From assembly GCF_002028405.1 (NCBI RefSeq), contig NZ_CP020046.1, positions 1,798,001 through 1,862,000 on the forward strand: DNA of 64,000 bases, read 5' to 3'. The notes beneath the pieces were generated by a model, which was not told the DNA's origin, made no database searches, and was given only the letters and a program-made list of their open reading frames with translations. Every line of letters begins with the position of its first letter. Position 1 is the stretch's first letter. Positions 18,528 through 27,434 of the stretch are shown here, piece after piece. Made by a program: the position numbers and the translations under genes. Origin of the DNA: Thiomonas intermedia (lineage in GTDB: Bacteria > Pseudomonadota > Gammaproteobacteria > Burkholderiales > Burkholderiaceae_C).

Positions 18528-19865
18528 ATGAAGGAATCAGCAACGGAGCATCAAAGGGCCCATGGTGACGGTGGGTTTTTCGGAAACCGATGGCTACAAC
18601 TCGTCATCGCGATCCTGTGCATGGGCCTCGTCGCCAATGTGCAATACGCATGGACCCTGTTTGTCACGCCAATGCACCTGAAGCACCAGTGGAGCGTCGC
18701 GGACATTCAGGTCGCATTTTCGATTTTCATTCTGACCGAGACTTGGTTGGTGCCGCTGGAGGGGTGGCTGGTCGATCGTTTCGGCCCCCGCCCTGTTGTG
18801 CTGTTTGGCGGGATCTGTGTCGCCTTGGCATGGGTGCTCAACTCGTTTGCGTCCACGCTGCCGTTGCTTTACTTCGCCGGGGTGGTTTCCGGTGTGGGGG
18901 TGGGGTGTGTCTATGGCACCAGCGTGGGCATTGCCCTGAAGTGGTTCCCCGAGCGACGGGGTCTGGCCGCGGGGCTTGCCGCAGCGGGTTTTGGTGTAGG
19001 GGCGGCGGTCACAGTCGGTCCGATCGCAGCGATGATCCACAACTCGGGGTACGAGCATGCCTTCTTCGTCTTCGGCATACTCCAGGGAGGACTGATCTTC
19101 CTGCTGTCGCTCATGTTGCTGCGTCCGCGTCCTCCGGTCGGGTTTGCCGCGCCCAAGGGAAACATGTTGGCGAAGCGTGATTCGACTCCGGCGCAGATGG
19201 TGCGCACCCCGGTCTTCTGGCTGATGTACGTCTGTTTCGTGGCAGTTGCTGCAGGCGGGCTGATCGTGACGGCGCAGATCGGACCCATCGCACACAGCTA
19301 TGGTCTCGCAAACCATTCCCTCACTGTGCTAGGGGCATCGCTTCCGTTGTTGACCATGACACTCACCATCGACAATCTGGCCAACGGATTCACACGTCCG
19401 CTCACGGGTTTTCTCTCCGACTGGCTGGGACGCGAAAACGTGATGTTGGTCGTATTCATTGGCGAGGGTCTGGCCATTCTGGGGTTGAGGGAGTACGGTC
19501 ACCAGCCGCTCGGCTTCGTGATCTTCGCACCCTTGGTTTTCCTGTTCTGGGGCGAGATTTTCTCGATTTTCCCGGCTCTGGCAGGTGACACTTTCGGCTC
19601 GAAATATGCCACGACGAATGCGGGCATCCTCTATACCGCCAAGGGCACGGGGTCGCTGCTGGTGCCATTGGCCAGTGTGCTTGCGGCGACGTCAGGGTGG
19701 GGTTCCGTGTTCGGTCTGACCGCCGGGGCCTGTATTGCGGCCGGTCTGCTGGCGCGTCTGGTGATGTGCCCGATGCGCCGCAATTGGGTCAAAAACCAGG
19801 GCGCCAACGAAAGCTCCCCCGTGCCCCGCATGGGCGACATGCCGGTGCAGACGCCCAGTAAATGA
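18528..19865 (+). CDS. oxlT: OFA-family oxalate/formate antiporter (MFS)
   Basis: This 445-residue major facilitator protein exchanges external oxalate for internal formate across the inner membrane, which both feeds the pathway and exports its product and can build a proton gradient. About twelve hydrophobic segments are visible. Family features include [15 protein letters not shown] in the first helix, the loop [13 protein letters not shown], and a lysine in the late helix ([14 protein letters not shown]) corresponding to the substrate-binding lysine of OxlT. The ATG at 18528 has a GAGGAG ribosome binding site 7 bases upstream; upstream in-frame codons lack one. It is the last structural gene of the oxalate set. 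Confidence 0.92.
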   Translation: MKESATEHQRAHGDGGFFGNRWLQLVIAILCMGLVANVQYAWTLFVTPMHLKHQWSVADIQVAFSIFILTETWLVPLEGWLVDRFGPRPVVLFGGICVALAWVLNSFASTLPLLYFAGVVSGVGVGCVYGTSVGIALKWFPERRGLAAGLAAAGFGVGAAVTVGPIAAMIHNSGYEHAFFVFGILQGGLIFLLSLMLLRPRPPVGFAAPKGNMLAKRDSTPAQMVRTPVFWLMYVCFVAVAAGGLIVTAQIGPIAHSYGLANHSLTVLGASLPLLTMTLTIDNLANGFTRPLTGFLSDWLGRENVMLVVFIGEGLAILGLREYGHQPLGFVIFAPLVFLFWGEIFSIFPALAGDTFGSKYATTNAGILYTAKGTGSLLVPLASVLAATSGWGSVFGLTAGACIAAGLLARLVMCPMRRNWVKNQGANESSPVPRMGDMPVQTPSK

Positions 19866-19904
19866 ATCAAGACCGTTCGGGACGCCGTTCTGAGAGCTCG
19901 GGAC

Positions 19905-20125
19905 GGTGTTCAAAATCGCTTGCGCGGACTGTGTTCTGGTTTCGGGCGATCTGCGTCCCTGGCTTTTTGCCCACGCATGGTTAGCGTAGTAATCGGGCCG
20001 GGGCCGCAAGTCGCCCGAAAGGCACTCAAAAAATTCATTGTTAATTAACTACTTAGCGTGAGTGACTTGAGAGGGACATGGGCGGCAATCCCCTTGCAGC
20101 CCATGTCGAACCCAGGCGCCCTGGC
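19905..20125 (+). repeat. Imperfect direct repeat, right copy, flanking the oxalate genes
   Basis: Blocks at 19905-19980 and 20077-20125 match 10339-10460 in order and orientation, separated by about 95 bases absent from the left copy. The hairpin here is CATGGGC...GCCCATG (20078-20105). Similarity is moderate, so the copies are old or were never identical. Confidence 0.65.
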
Positions 20126-20177
20126 CGCAATAGGGAATAAGTGGACAAGAGATCGTGGTTGCAATCCACGTTGTTTT

Positions 20178-20188
20178 TTGTATATCAA
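20178..20188. promoter_or_regulatory. Candidate operator TTGTATATCAA upstream of the GntR gene
   Basis: This near-palindrome shares the core TATATCA with TGATATATCA upstream of oxc. It is placed 98 bases before the small ORF and 276 bases before the GntR start, as expected for autoregulation. This is inference. Confidence 0.3.
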
Positions 20189-20275
20189 ACAAAGAATACG
20201 TTGAACAATGCTGTATCGCGGCGTAATATGAAGACTTGTATCGGTCGAGAGGTTGGCCGATGTTCAGGAGTTTTC

Positions 20276-20452
20276 ATGAATGCGTTTTCGTTGCTGATCT
20301 GGTCCATCGAGTTGATTGCGGCGGGTGCCGCAGCTACTTTCTTGATCGCGGACAGCCTTCCCGTCATAGCCGACGACGTCTATAGCGGTTCGACGACAGT
20401 CCGGGAGGTTGTTCAACCGCCTGCGGGGTGTCCCGAGCAAATCAGCACCTGA
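20276..20452 (+). CDS. Small 58-residue membrane protein candidate
   Basis: The ATG has a strong AGGAG ribosome binding site 5 bases upstream. The product begins MNAFSLLIWSIELIAAGAAA, giving one hydrophobic helix of about 25 residues, followed by a polar tail with VYSGSTTVREVVQPP and one cysteine. It ends 11 bases before the GntR regulator start, so the two are probably co-transcribed. I do not recognise a family. It may be a small membrane protein tied to the regulator or transporter, or a leader peptide; it could also be a chance frame. Confidence 0.45.
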   Translation: MNAFSLLIWSIELIAAGAAATFLIADSLPVIADDVYSGSTTVREVVQPPAGCPEQIST

Positions 20453-20463
20453 CGAGCACCAAT

Positions 20464-21189
20464 ATGTCCGCGCAATCCTCTACGCTCACCGCATCTCGCG
20501 GAGGCACATGGCTGACTTCGCTTCAGCCGATCAACGCGGGACTGAGTCTGCGCGACCAGGCGTATGCCACGCTGCGGCAGGCCATCGCGGACGCCGATAT
20601 CTACCAGACCAAGGAAGATGTCCGTCTGGATGAGCGTGTACTCAGCGAGGCGCTGGGTGTGAGCCGCACCCCCATCCGCGAGGCGATGACCTTGCTCGAA
20701 CAAGAGGGCTTTCTGCGCATGGTGCCGCGCCGCGGCATCTACATCGTCCGCAAATCCAAGCGCGAGATCGTCGAGATGATCCAGATGTGGGCGGCGCTCG
20801 AGAGCATGGCGGCGCGCCTCGCCACCCAGATCGCGACAGATGAAGAGATCAGTCGCCTTCGCCACATGTTCGATGATTTTCGCGACAGCACTCCGACCGA
20901 GCACATCCAAGAGTATTCGGATGCGAATATCGCCTTTCACCAGGCGATCGTCGATCTGTCGAAGTCGCAGATCATCATCGACACGATCCGCAACATCTTC
21001 ATGCACGTACGCGCGATCCGGAAGATCACCATTTCCCAGGCGGATCGGGCGGCCCGCTCCATTGAAGACCACATGCGGATCATCGAGTCACTGGAGCGGC
21101 GCGATACCGAACTGGCCGAAACCTTGGTGCGTGATCATTCTCTCGGCTTGGCGAAGTTTGTCGAGTTGCACGGCGATTTCCTCGAGTGA
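20464..21189 (+). CDS. GntR/FadR-family transcriptional regulator
   Basis: This 241-residue regulator has an N-terminal winged helix (LDERVLSEALGVSRTPIREAMTLLEQEGFL, about residues 55-85) and a C-terminal FCD effector domain with the usual metal/acid-binding histidines (ANIAFHQAIVDLS and a late RDHSLGLAKFVELH). FCD regulators sense small carboxylates, so oxalate, formate or a CoA-pathway acid is a plausible ligand. It sits directly after the oxalate genes on the same strand. The start ATG at 20464 was preferred over an upstream GTG because it clears the small ORF stop. Targets are inferred to include oxc and itself. Confidence 0.9.
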   Translation: MSAQSSTLTASRGGTWLTSLQPINAGLSLRDQAYATLRQAIADADIYQTKEDVRLDERVLSEALGVSRTPIREAMTLLEQEGFLRMVPRRGIYIVRKSKREIVEMIQMWAALESMAARLATQIATDEEISRLRHMFDDFRDSTPTEHIQEYSDANIAFHQAIVDLSKSQIIIDTIRNIFMHVRAIRKITISQADRAARSIEDHMRIIESLERRDTELAETLVRDHSLGLAKFVELHGDFLE

Positions 21190-21230
21190 GGCCCACTTTC
21201 GCTTAGTCACCGTCGTTGTTTTGTCCGCCC

Positions 21231-22127
21231 ATGCTGGCCAGGAAATACACCTATCTGCTCGCCTTGGCGCGAGAGAAGCATTTCGGTCGTGCCGCGCAAC
21301 AATGCCATGTCTCGGCCTCGACGCTGTCGGCGGCAATCCGCGATCTGGAGGTCGAACTCGGCATCTCCATCGTTGAGCGCGGCCAGTCCTACTTTGGCCT
21401 GACCGCAGAAGGCCAGTGCGTACTCGGCTATGCGCAACGCATGGCCGCTGCGCAAGATGATTTGCGACAGCGACTTGGCGGGATGCGCAATGGTTTGCAC
21501 GGCCAGGTGCGGTTAGGAGTGATTCCAACGGCGCTCACCCTCGTAGCCGAGCTATCGGCAGACTTGGCTGCGGAAAATGCCCATGCGCAGATCGTGGTGC
21601 AGTCGCTGGCAACCGACCAAATTCTGCGTCGTCTGCGAGCGTTCGACATCGAGGGTGGCATTGTCTATGCCGATTCGGCAGAGCATGAGGATCTGCACTT
21701 TTCGCCACTTTGGCGGGAAAAGCATGTCCTGCTTGCCAATGACGGTCTGAGCGCCACTGCCGTAAGCAGCATGACCTGGGCCGCGGCAGGTCGATTGCCA
21801 CTTTGTCTGCTGACACCCGACATGCAGAACCGGAGGACGATCGACGGTGTGTTTGACGCGCTCGGTCTGCATCCCCTACCTGTGATCGAGACCAATTCCA
21901 TCTCCAGCCTTCTGGCGCATGTGAGTACAGGGCCATGGTGCACGATAGCTCCGCGCAGCGTCATTGAGCGAATAGGCCAGCCCCGAGGCACTCATGTCGT
22001 CCAATTGACAGCTCCGGAAGTGGTTTGGGAAACCGGCCTGGTGACCCTTGCGTTGCGGCCACTCTCGGTGGCGACCGAGGCGTTGCGGCGCAGTGCTGAG
22101 CGGGTCACAGGGGCGAATAGGGGTTGA
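21231..22127 (+). CDS. LysR-family transcriptional regulator
   Basis: This 298-residue regulator has an N-terminal HTH (ALAREKHFGRAAQQCHVSASTLSAAIRDLE) and a periplasmic-binding-protein-like effector domain. It lies between the GntR gene (41 bases upstream) and the formate dehydrogenase operon (162 bases downstream). Fds operons of related bacteria have an adjacent LysR-type regulator, so it most likely controls fdsGBACD in response to formate. An inverted repeat CGAAC-N9-GTTCG at 22147-22165 in the gap is a candidate operator. The ATG at 21231 starts directly at the DNA-binding domain, as is usual. Confidence 0.9.
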   Translation: MLARKYTYLLALAREKHFGRAAQQCHVSASTLSAAIRDLEVELGISIVERGQSYFGLTAEGQCVLGYAQRMAAAQDDLRQRLGGMRNGLHGQVRLGVIPTALTLVAELSADLAAENAHAQIVVQSLATDQILRRLRAFDIEGGIVYADSAEHEDLHFSPLWREKHVLLANDGLSATAVSSMTWAAAGRLPLCLLTPDMQNRRTIDGVFDALGLHPLPVIETNSISSLLAHVSTGPWCTIAPRSVIERIGQPRGTHVVQLTAPEVVWETGLVTLALRPLSVATEALRRSAERVTGANRG

Positions 22128-22146
22128 AGTAGCGGCCCATTTCGGA

Positions 22147-22165
22147 CGAACCGGATGCCCGTTCG
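22147..22165. promoter_or_regulatory. Candidate LysR operator upstream of fdsG
   Basis: The inverted repeat CGAAC-N9-GTTCG lies 125 bases before fdsG and 20 bases after the LysR stop. Size and placement suit a LysR-type recognition site, but no binding consensus was available to confirm it. Confidence 0.3.
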
Positions 22166-22289
22166 GAAAATGTCGCTGGCATTCTGTGAGGGACGGCCCT
22201 AATGTTGACTCTGCAAGGTGCAGGTAAACAAGCGCCGATCCGCACAAGACGGATTCATCGCCTTGCCTAGACTAAGACTAGGAGACACC

Positions 22290-22814
22290 ATGGAGCCATC
22301 CCTCCCTGAAACCAGGGAACACGATCCACTGACCAGCATCCTGCCGCCCGAGCAGATGGCCGCCGTGGCCGCCGCGCTTGATGCCTTTGCCGCCGAGCCC
22401 GGCGCCCTGCTGGAGGTGCTGCATGCGGTGCAGCAGCGTCTGGGTCATGTGCCGCCAGCGGCGGTGGCCGTCGTGGCGCGGGCGCTGAATCTGAGCCGTG
22501 CCGAAGTGCACGGCGTGCTCACGTTCTATCCCGACTTCCGGCAGACGCCGCCTGGGCGGCATGTGGTGCGGCTGTGCCGCGCCGAGGCCTGCCAGGCGGT
22601 GGGGGCGCGGGCGCTCGAAGCTCATGCCAGGCGGGCGTTGGGGGTGGATTTCCACGGCACCACGACCGATGGCTCGGTGACGCTCGAAGCCGCTTACTGC
22701 CTGGGTAACTGTGCCTGCGGGCCGTCGCTGCTCATCGACGAGACGCTGCATGCGCGCGTCAGTCCTTCGCGGTTCGACGCGCTGATGCGGCAGGCCCGGG
22801 GAGGCGAAGCATGA
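22290..22814 (+). CDS. fdsG: NAD-dependent formate dehydrogenase gamma subunit
   Basis: This 174-residue NuoE-like subunit carries a [2Fe-2S] cluster that relays electrons within the soluble formate dehydrogenase. Four cluster cysteines are visible: RLCRAEAC in the middle and YCLGNCACGPS further on. The preceding AEVHGVLTFYPDFRQTPPG is the typical NuoE block. The ATG at 22290 has GGAG upstream; an upstream in-frame start has no ribosome binding site. The stop overlaps fdsB by 4 bases, starting a tightly coupled operon. Confidence 0.93.
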   Translation: MEPSLPETREHDPLTSILPPEQMAAVAAALDAFAAEPGALLEVLHAVQQRLGHVPPAAVAVVARALNLSRAEVHGVLTFYPDFRQTPPGRHVVRLCRAEACQAVGARALEAHARRALGVDFHGTTTDGSVTLEAAYCLGNCACGPSLLIDETLHARVSPSRFDALMRQARGGEA

Positions 22815-24376
22815 GTCGCGCGCCCCGCACGTTCTATCTGCCGGCCGAGGCCACGGCACGGGCGCTCGGCGCCGACGCGGTGGCGCAGGCGCTGCTGGCC
22901 GAGTCGGCGCGGCGCGGCGAGCCGGTCGAGCTAGTGCGCACCGGTTCGCGCGGTCTGTTCTGGCTCGAGCCGCTGCTCGAAGTGCAGACTCCGGCCGGGC
23001 GCATGGCCTATGGCCCGGTGCAGGCCGCGGATGTGCCTGCCCTTTTCGATGCCGGACTCGGACAGGGCGCCGGCACCGAGCACGCGCTGGCGTTGGGGCC
23101 CGTGGCGGAGTTGCCGGCCCTGCGGCACCAGCAGCGCCTCACCTTTGCCCGCTGCGGCGAGATCGATCCGCTGGACCTGCGGGCCTATGCCGCCACGGGC
23201 GGTTGGCGCGGGCTGGACGCCGCCCTGGGGCTGGCGCCCGAGGCGATGGTCGAGGCGGTCACCGCCTCGGGGCTGCGGGGCCGCGGAGGGGCGGCCTTTC
23301 CCGCGGGCATCAAGTGGCGCACCTGCCTGCAGACGGCGGCGCCGCAGAAGTATGTGGTCTGCAACGCCGACGAGGGCGACTCGGGCACGTTCGCCGACCG
23401 CCTGCTGATCGAGGGCGATCCGTTCGCGCTGATCGAAGGCATGATCATCGCCGGTCTGGCGGTGGGCGCGACGCAGGGCTACGTCTATCTGCGCAGCGAG
23501 TATCCGCAGGCGCACCGCACTTTCGCGCAGGCCTTGCGCGCGGCGCATGAGGCGGGGGTGCTCGGGGACAGCGTTCGCGGCAGCGGCAAGGCGTTCGACA
23601 TCACGCTGCGCCGGGGCGCGGGCTCCTACATCTGCGGCGAGGAGACCTCGCTGCTCGACAGCCTCGAAGGCAAGCGCGGGCAGGTGCGGTTCAAGCCCCC
23701 GCTGCCGGCCATTTCTGGGCTGTTCGGCGCGCCGACCGTCATCAACAATGTGCTGACTCTTGCGGCCGTGCCCCACATCCTGGCCGACGGCGCGACGCAT
23801 TACGCCGGCTTCGGCATGGGCCGTTCGCGCGGCACCATCGCCCTGCAGTTGGCAGGCAACGTGAAACGGGGCGGTTTGTACGAAGTGGCATTCGGCGTGT
23901 CGCTGCGCGAGGTCATCGAGGACTGGGGCGGCGGCACCGCCAGCGGCCGCCCGGTGCGCGCCGTGCAGGTGGGCGGGCCGCTCGGCGCCTATCTGCGGGC
24001 CGACCAGCTCGATGTGCCGGTGGACTACGAGGCCCTGGCCGCGATGCAGGCCATGCTGGGGCATGGCGGCATCGTGGTGTTCGACGACACGGTGGACATG
24101 GGCGAGCAGGCCCGCTTCGCCATGGCGTTCTGCGCGCACGAATCGTGCGGCAAGTGCACGCCCTGCCGCATCGGCTCGACGCGCGGCGTGGAAGTCATCG
24201 ACCGCATCCGCGCCGGCGATCAGCCGCAGCACAACATCGCCTTGCTGCGCGATCTCTGCGACACCATGGTCGAAGGCTCGCTGTGCGCGCTGGGGGGCAT
24301 GGCGCCCTTTCCCGTGCGCAGCGCCCTCGACTTGTTTCCCGAAGACTTTGCCGCCGCGCCCCGGCGTGCGGCGTGA
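22811..24376 (+). CDS. fdsB: NAD-dependent formate dehydrogenase beta subunit
   Basis: This 521-residue NuoF-like subunit holds FMN, NAD and a [4Fe-4S] cluster and reduces NAD+ with electrons from formate. Seen are SGLRGRGGAAFPAGIKW for FMN/NAD binding, YVVCNADEGDSGTF, GAGSYICGEETSLLDSLEG, and the cluster motif ESCGKCTPCRIGS with a later cysteine in GSLCALGGM. An N-terminal region of about 110 residues precedes the NuoF core and resembles a thioredoxin-like NuoE-type fold, as in other FdsB proteins. It overlaps fdsG and is followed by fdsA 9 bases later. Confidence 0.94.
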   Translation: MSRAPRTFYLPAEATARALGADAVAQALLAESARRGEPVELVRTGSRGLFWLEPLLEVQTPAGRMAYGPVQAADVPALFDAGLGQGAGTEHALALGPVAELPALRHQQRLTFARCGEIDPLDLRAYAATGGWRGLDAALGLAPEAMVEAVTASGLRGRGGAAFPAGIKWRTCLQTAAPQKYVVCNADEGDSGTFADRLLIEGDPFALIEGMIIAGLAVGATQGYVYLRSEYPQAHRTFAQALRAAHEAGVLGDSVRGSGKAFDITLRRGAGSYICGEETSLLDSLEGKRGQVRFKPPLPAISGLFGAPTVINNVLTLAAVPHILADGATHYAGFGMGRSRGTIALQLAGNVKRGGLYEVAFGVSLREVIEDWGGGTASGRPVRAVQVGGPLGAYLRADQLDVPVDYEALAAMQAMLGHGGIVVFDDTVDMGEQARFAMAFCAHESCGKCTPCRIGSTRGVEVIDRIRAGDQPQHNIALLRDLCDTMVEGSLCALGGMAPFPVRSALDLFPEDFAAAPRRAA

Positions 24377-24385
24377 GGAGATCGC

Positions 24386-27253
24386 ATGGACTCGATGGCA
24401 TTTGTAGACCGCGGCACCCCGGCGAGCACCGCCGAGGCCCTGGTGGACCTGGAAATCGACGGACTGCCCGTGCGCGTTCCCGCGGGCACCTCGGTGCTTC
24501 GCGCCGCGCATGAGGCGGGCATCGCCATCCCCAAGCTCTGCGCCACCGAATCGCTCCAGGCCTTCGGCTCGTGCCGTCTGTGCCTCGTGGAGATCGACGG
24601 CCGCAAAGGGTTGCCCGCCTCGTGCACCACGCCGGTTGAGGCGGGCATGAAGGTGCACACCCAGTCCGGCCGCCTGGCCGCGCGGCGGCGCGGGGTGATG
24701 GAGCTTTACATCTCCGATCACCCGCTCGACTGTCTCACCTGCAGCGCCAACGGCCATTGCGAATTGCAGGACATGGCGGGTGCCGTGGGCCTGCGCGAGG
24801 TGCGCTACGGCCAGCACGGCGCCAATCATTTCGATGCCGCCAGCGCCGCGCCGGTCGACATCTCCAACCCCTATTTCAACTACGACGCGTCCAAGTGCAT
24901 CGTCTGCTCGCGCTGCGTGCGGGCCTGCGACGAGGTGCAGGGCACTTTCGCCCTCACCATCGAGGGCAACGGCTTCGCCTCGCGCGTGGCGGCGGGCCAG
25001 GGCGAGTCGTTCATGGCGTCCGACTGCGTGTCCTGCGGTGCCTGCGTGCAGGCCTGTCCCACGGCCACGCTCACCGAGAAGTCCCTGGTCGAACACGGCC
25101 AGGCCGACCGCAGCGTGGTGACCACCTGCGCCTACTGCGGTGTGGGCTGTTCGTTCCGCGCCGAGATGCAGGGCAGCCGCGTGGTGCGCATGGTGCCCCA
25201 TGCCGACGGCCATGCCAATCACGGCCACTCCTGCGTGAAGGGCCGCTTCGCCTGGGGCTATGCCACCCACCCCGACCGCATCACCACGCCGATGATCCGC
25301 AAGAGCATTGCCGATCCGTGGCAGCCGGTGAGCTGGGAGGAAGCCATCGCTCACGCGGCCAGCGAATTCCGCCGCATCCAGTCCCAGCACGGCCGCAAGG
25401 CCATCGGCGGCATCACCTCCTCGCGCTGCACCAACGAAGAGACCTATCTGGTGCAGAAGCTGGTGCGCGCGGCCTTCGGCAACAACAACACCGACACCTG
25501 CGCGCGGGTCTGCCATTCGCCCACTGGCTACGGCCTGAAGCAGACCCTGGGCGAGTCGGCCGGCACGCAGGACTTCGACTCCGTGCGCGAAGCCGACGTC
25601 ATCCTGGTCATCGGCGCCAACCCCACCGACGCCCACCCGGTGTTCGCCTCGGCGATGAAGCGGCGGCTGCGCGAGGGCGCCAAGCTCATCGTCATCGACC
25701 CGCGCCGCATCGATCTGGTCGACTCTCCCCATGTGCGCGCCGCCTTCCATCTGAAGCTGCGTCCGGGCACCAACGTGGCGGTGCTCAATGCGCTGGCGCA
25801 CGTGATCGTCACCGAGGGCCTGGTGAACGAGGCCTTCGTGCGCGAGCGCTGCGAGGCCGAGGCCTTCGAGCGGTGGCGCGCGTTCGTGGCGCGGCCCGAG
25901 CAGTCGCCCGAGGCCCTGCAGGACGAGACCGGCGTGCCCGCCGCCTTGCTGCGCGGCGCGGCGCGGCTCTACGCCACCGGCGGCAACGCCGCCATCTACT
26001 ACGGCCTGGGCGTGACCGAACATGCCCAGGGTTCGACCGCGGTGATGGGCATTGCCAACCTGGCCATGGCCACCGGCAACATCGGCCGCGAAGGCGTGGG
26101 CGTGAACCCGCTGCGGGGGCAGAACAACGTGCAGGGCTCGTGCGACATGGGTTCCTTCCCGCACGAGCTGCCCGGCTATCGTCATGTGTCGGACGCGACC
26201 ACGCGCGGCCTGTTCGAGCAGAGCTGGGGCGTGACCCTCGACGACGAACCGGGCCTGCGCATTCCCAATATGTTCGAGGCGGCGCTCGACGGCGCCTTCC
26301 GCGGCCTGTATGTGCAGGGCGAAGACATCGTGCAGTCCGACCCCAACACCCAGCACGTCGAAGCCGCGCTGAGGGCGATGGAGTGCGTGGTGGTGCAGGA
26401 CCTGTTTCTCAACGAAACCGCCAAATACGCTCATGTGTTCCTGCCGGGCGCCTCGTTCCTGGAGAAGGACGGCACCTTCACCAACGCCGAGCGCCGCATC
26501 TCGCGCGTGCGCAAGGTCATGCCGCCGCTGGCGGGCAAGGAAGACTGGCAGGTCACCGTCGATCTGGCGCGGGCGCTGGGCTACGCGATGGATTACACCC
26601 ATCCGTCGCAGATCATGGCCGAGATCGCGCGCCTCACGCCCACCTTCTCGGGCGTGAGCTACGCCAAGCTCAATGTGCTCGGCAGCGTGCAATGGCCCTG
26701 CAATGCCGAGCATCCCGAGGGCACGCCGGTGATGCATGCCGACACCTTCGTGCGCGGCAAGGGCCGCTTCATGCTCACCGGCTATGTGCCCACGAGCGAA
26801 CGCGCCAACGCGCGGTTTCCGCTGCTGCTCACCACCGGCCGCATCCTCAGCCAGTACAACGTCGGCGCGCAGACCCGCCGCACCGCCAACAGCCAGTGGC
26901 ACGACGAAGACCGCGTCGAGATCCATCCGCACGATGCCCAGGAGCGCGGCATTGCCGAGGGCGACTGGGTGGGCATCGCCAGCCGCTCCGGCGAGACCGT
27001 GCTGCGCGCCCGCATCACCGAGCGGGTGCAGCCCGGCGTCATCTACACCACGTTCCACTTCCCCGAGTCTGGGGCGAACGTGATCACCACCGACAACTCC
27101 GACTGGGCGACCAATTGTCCCGAATACAAGGTGACCGCGGTGGAGATCGTGCGGGTGGAGCAGCCGTCGAGCTGGCAGCAGCGTCATGTGCAGTTCAGCC
27201 GCCGTCAGGTGGCGCTGCTTCCGCACAAGGCCGAGGTCGGCACCCGGGGTTGA
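24386..27253 (+). CDS. fdsA: NAD-dependent formate dehydrogenase alpha (molybdopterin) subunit
   Basis: This 955-residue catalytic subunit oxidises formate to CO2. The N-terminal part has a [2Fe-2S] ferredoxin domain (FGSCRLCLVEIDG), a His/Cys cluster (DHPLDCLTCSANGHCELQD) and two [4Fe-4S] motifs (CIVCSRCVRAC; CVSCGACVQAC). The molybdopterin part begins TTCAYCGVGCSF. The metal ligand is Cys376 in RVCHSPTGYG, so this is the cysteine rather than selenocysteine form. Motifs and length match Cupriavidus- and Rhodobacter-type FdsA. Two bases... the gene is followed immediately by a palindromic repeat, which separates it from fdhD. Confidence 0.95.
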   Translation: MDSMAFVDRGTPASTAEALVDLEIDGLPVRVPAGTSVLRAAHEAGIAIPKLCATESLQAFGSCRLCLVEIDGRKGLPASCTTPVEAGMKVHTQSGRLAARRRGVMELYISDHPLDCLTCSANGHCELQDMAGAVGLREVRYGQHGANHFDAASAAPVDISNPYFNYDASKCIVCSRCVRACDEVQGTFALTIEGNGFASRVAAGQGESFMASDCVSCGACVQACPTATLTEKSLVEHGQADRSVVTTCAYCGVGCSFRAEMQGSRVVRMVPHADGHANHGHSCVKGRFAWGYATHPDRITTPMIRKSIADPWQPVSWEEAIAHAASEFRRIQSQHGRKAIGGITSSRCTNEETYLVQKLVRAAFGNNNTDTCARVCHSPTGYGLKQTLGESAGTQDFDSVREADVILVIGANPTDAHPVFASAMKRRLREGAKLIVIDPRRIDLVDSPHVRAAFHLKLRPGTNVAVLNALAHVIVTEGLVNEAFVRERCEAEAFERWRAFVARPEQSPEALQDETGVPAALLRGAARLYATGGNAAIYYGLGVTEHAQGSTAVMGIANLAMATGNIGREGVGVNPLRGQNNVQGSCDMGSFPHELPGYRHVSDATTRGLFEQSWGVTLDDEPGLRIPNMFEAALDGAFRGLYVQGEDIVQSDPNTQHVEAALRAMECVVVQDLFLNETAKYAHVFLPGASFLEKDGTFTNAERRISRVRKVMPPLAGKEDWQVTVDLARALGYAMDYTHPSQIMAEIARLTPTFSGVSYAKLNVLGSVQWPCNAEHPEGTPVMHADTFVRGKGRFMLTGYVPTSERANARFPLLLTTGRILSQYNVGAQTRRTANSQWHDEDRVEIHPHDAQERGIAEGDWVGIASRSGETVLRARITERVQPGVIYTTFHFPESGANVITTDNSDWATNCPEYKVTAVEIVRVEQPSSWQQRHVQFSRRQVALLPHKAEVGTRG

Positions 27254-27412
27254 GAGCCTGTGAACATTTCAGCCATGCCCGCCTTGCACGCCAAAACGCG
27301 CCTGCTCTACGTTGCAAATGCTCGCCATAGCTCGGGCTATGGCTGTGCTTTGCGCCTCGATCGGGTGCGTTTTGACGCGCCTTTCGGCCGTGGCCGAAAA
27401 ATTCACAAGCTC
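27254..27412. repeat. Palindromic MITE-like repeat between fdsA and fdhD
   Basis: This 159-bp element has imperfect terminal inverted repeats (GAGCCTGTGAACATTTC at 27254-27270 against GAAAAATTCACAAGCTC at 27396-27412) and an internal palindrome CCATAGC-TCGG-GCTATGG near 27329-27346. It starts on the base after the fdsA stop codon and carries no gene. An open frame reading into fdhD passes through it but is not taken as coding. It looks like a non-autonomous palindromic element of the kind scattered in proteobacterial genomes. Confidence 0.75.
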
Positions 27413-27434
27413 TGAACGCGCAGGCGCACCCGCC

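Larger units (their letters stand above)
19866..20275. other. 410-bp intergenic region with repeat copy and AT-rich segment
   Basis: No convincing gene was seen before the small ORF at 20276. It holds the right repeat copy (19905-20125), an AT-rich block with GTTAATTAAC at about 20040-20049 (a perfect palindrome) and TTGTATATCAA at 20178-20188. The base composition is much more AT-rich than the flanking genome. Confidence 0.6.

Noticed and set aside
20141-20275. Longer version of the small membrane protein starting near 20141
   Set aside because: The first 45 codons are not hydrophobic, lack a ribosome binding site and cross the candidate operator; the ATG at 20276 is better supported.
22931-27226. 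Very long open frame of about 1430 codons on the minus strand
   Set aside because: It lies entirely antisense to fdsB and fdsA, whose products are unmistakable; high GC and codon bias create such frames. The same applies to long antisense frames at 40456-42690, 46071-48512, 53643-57311 and 33617-35494.
27312-27434. Upstream in-frame extension of fdhD
   Set aside because: The frame runs through the palindromic repeat and is not similar to FdhD; the ATG at 27435 fits the family.
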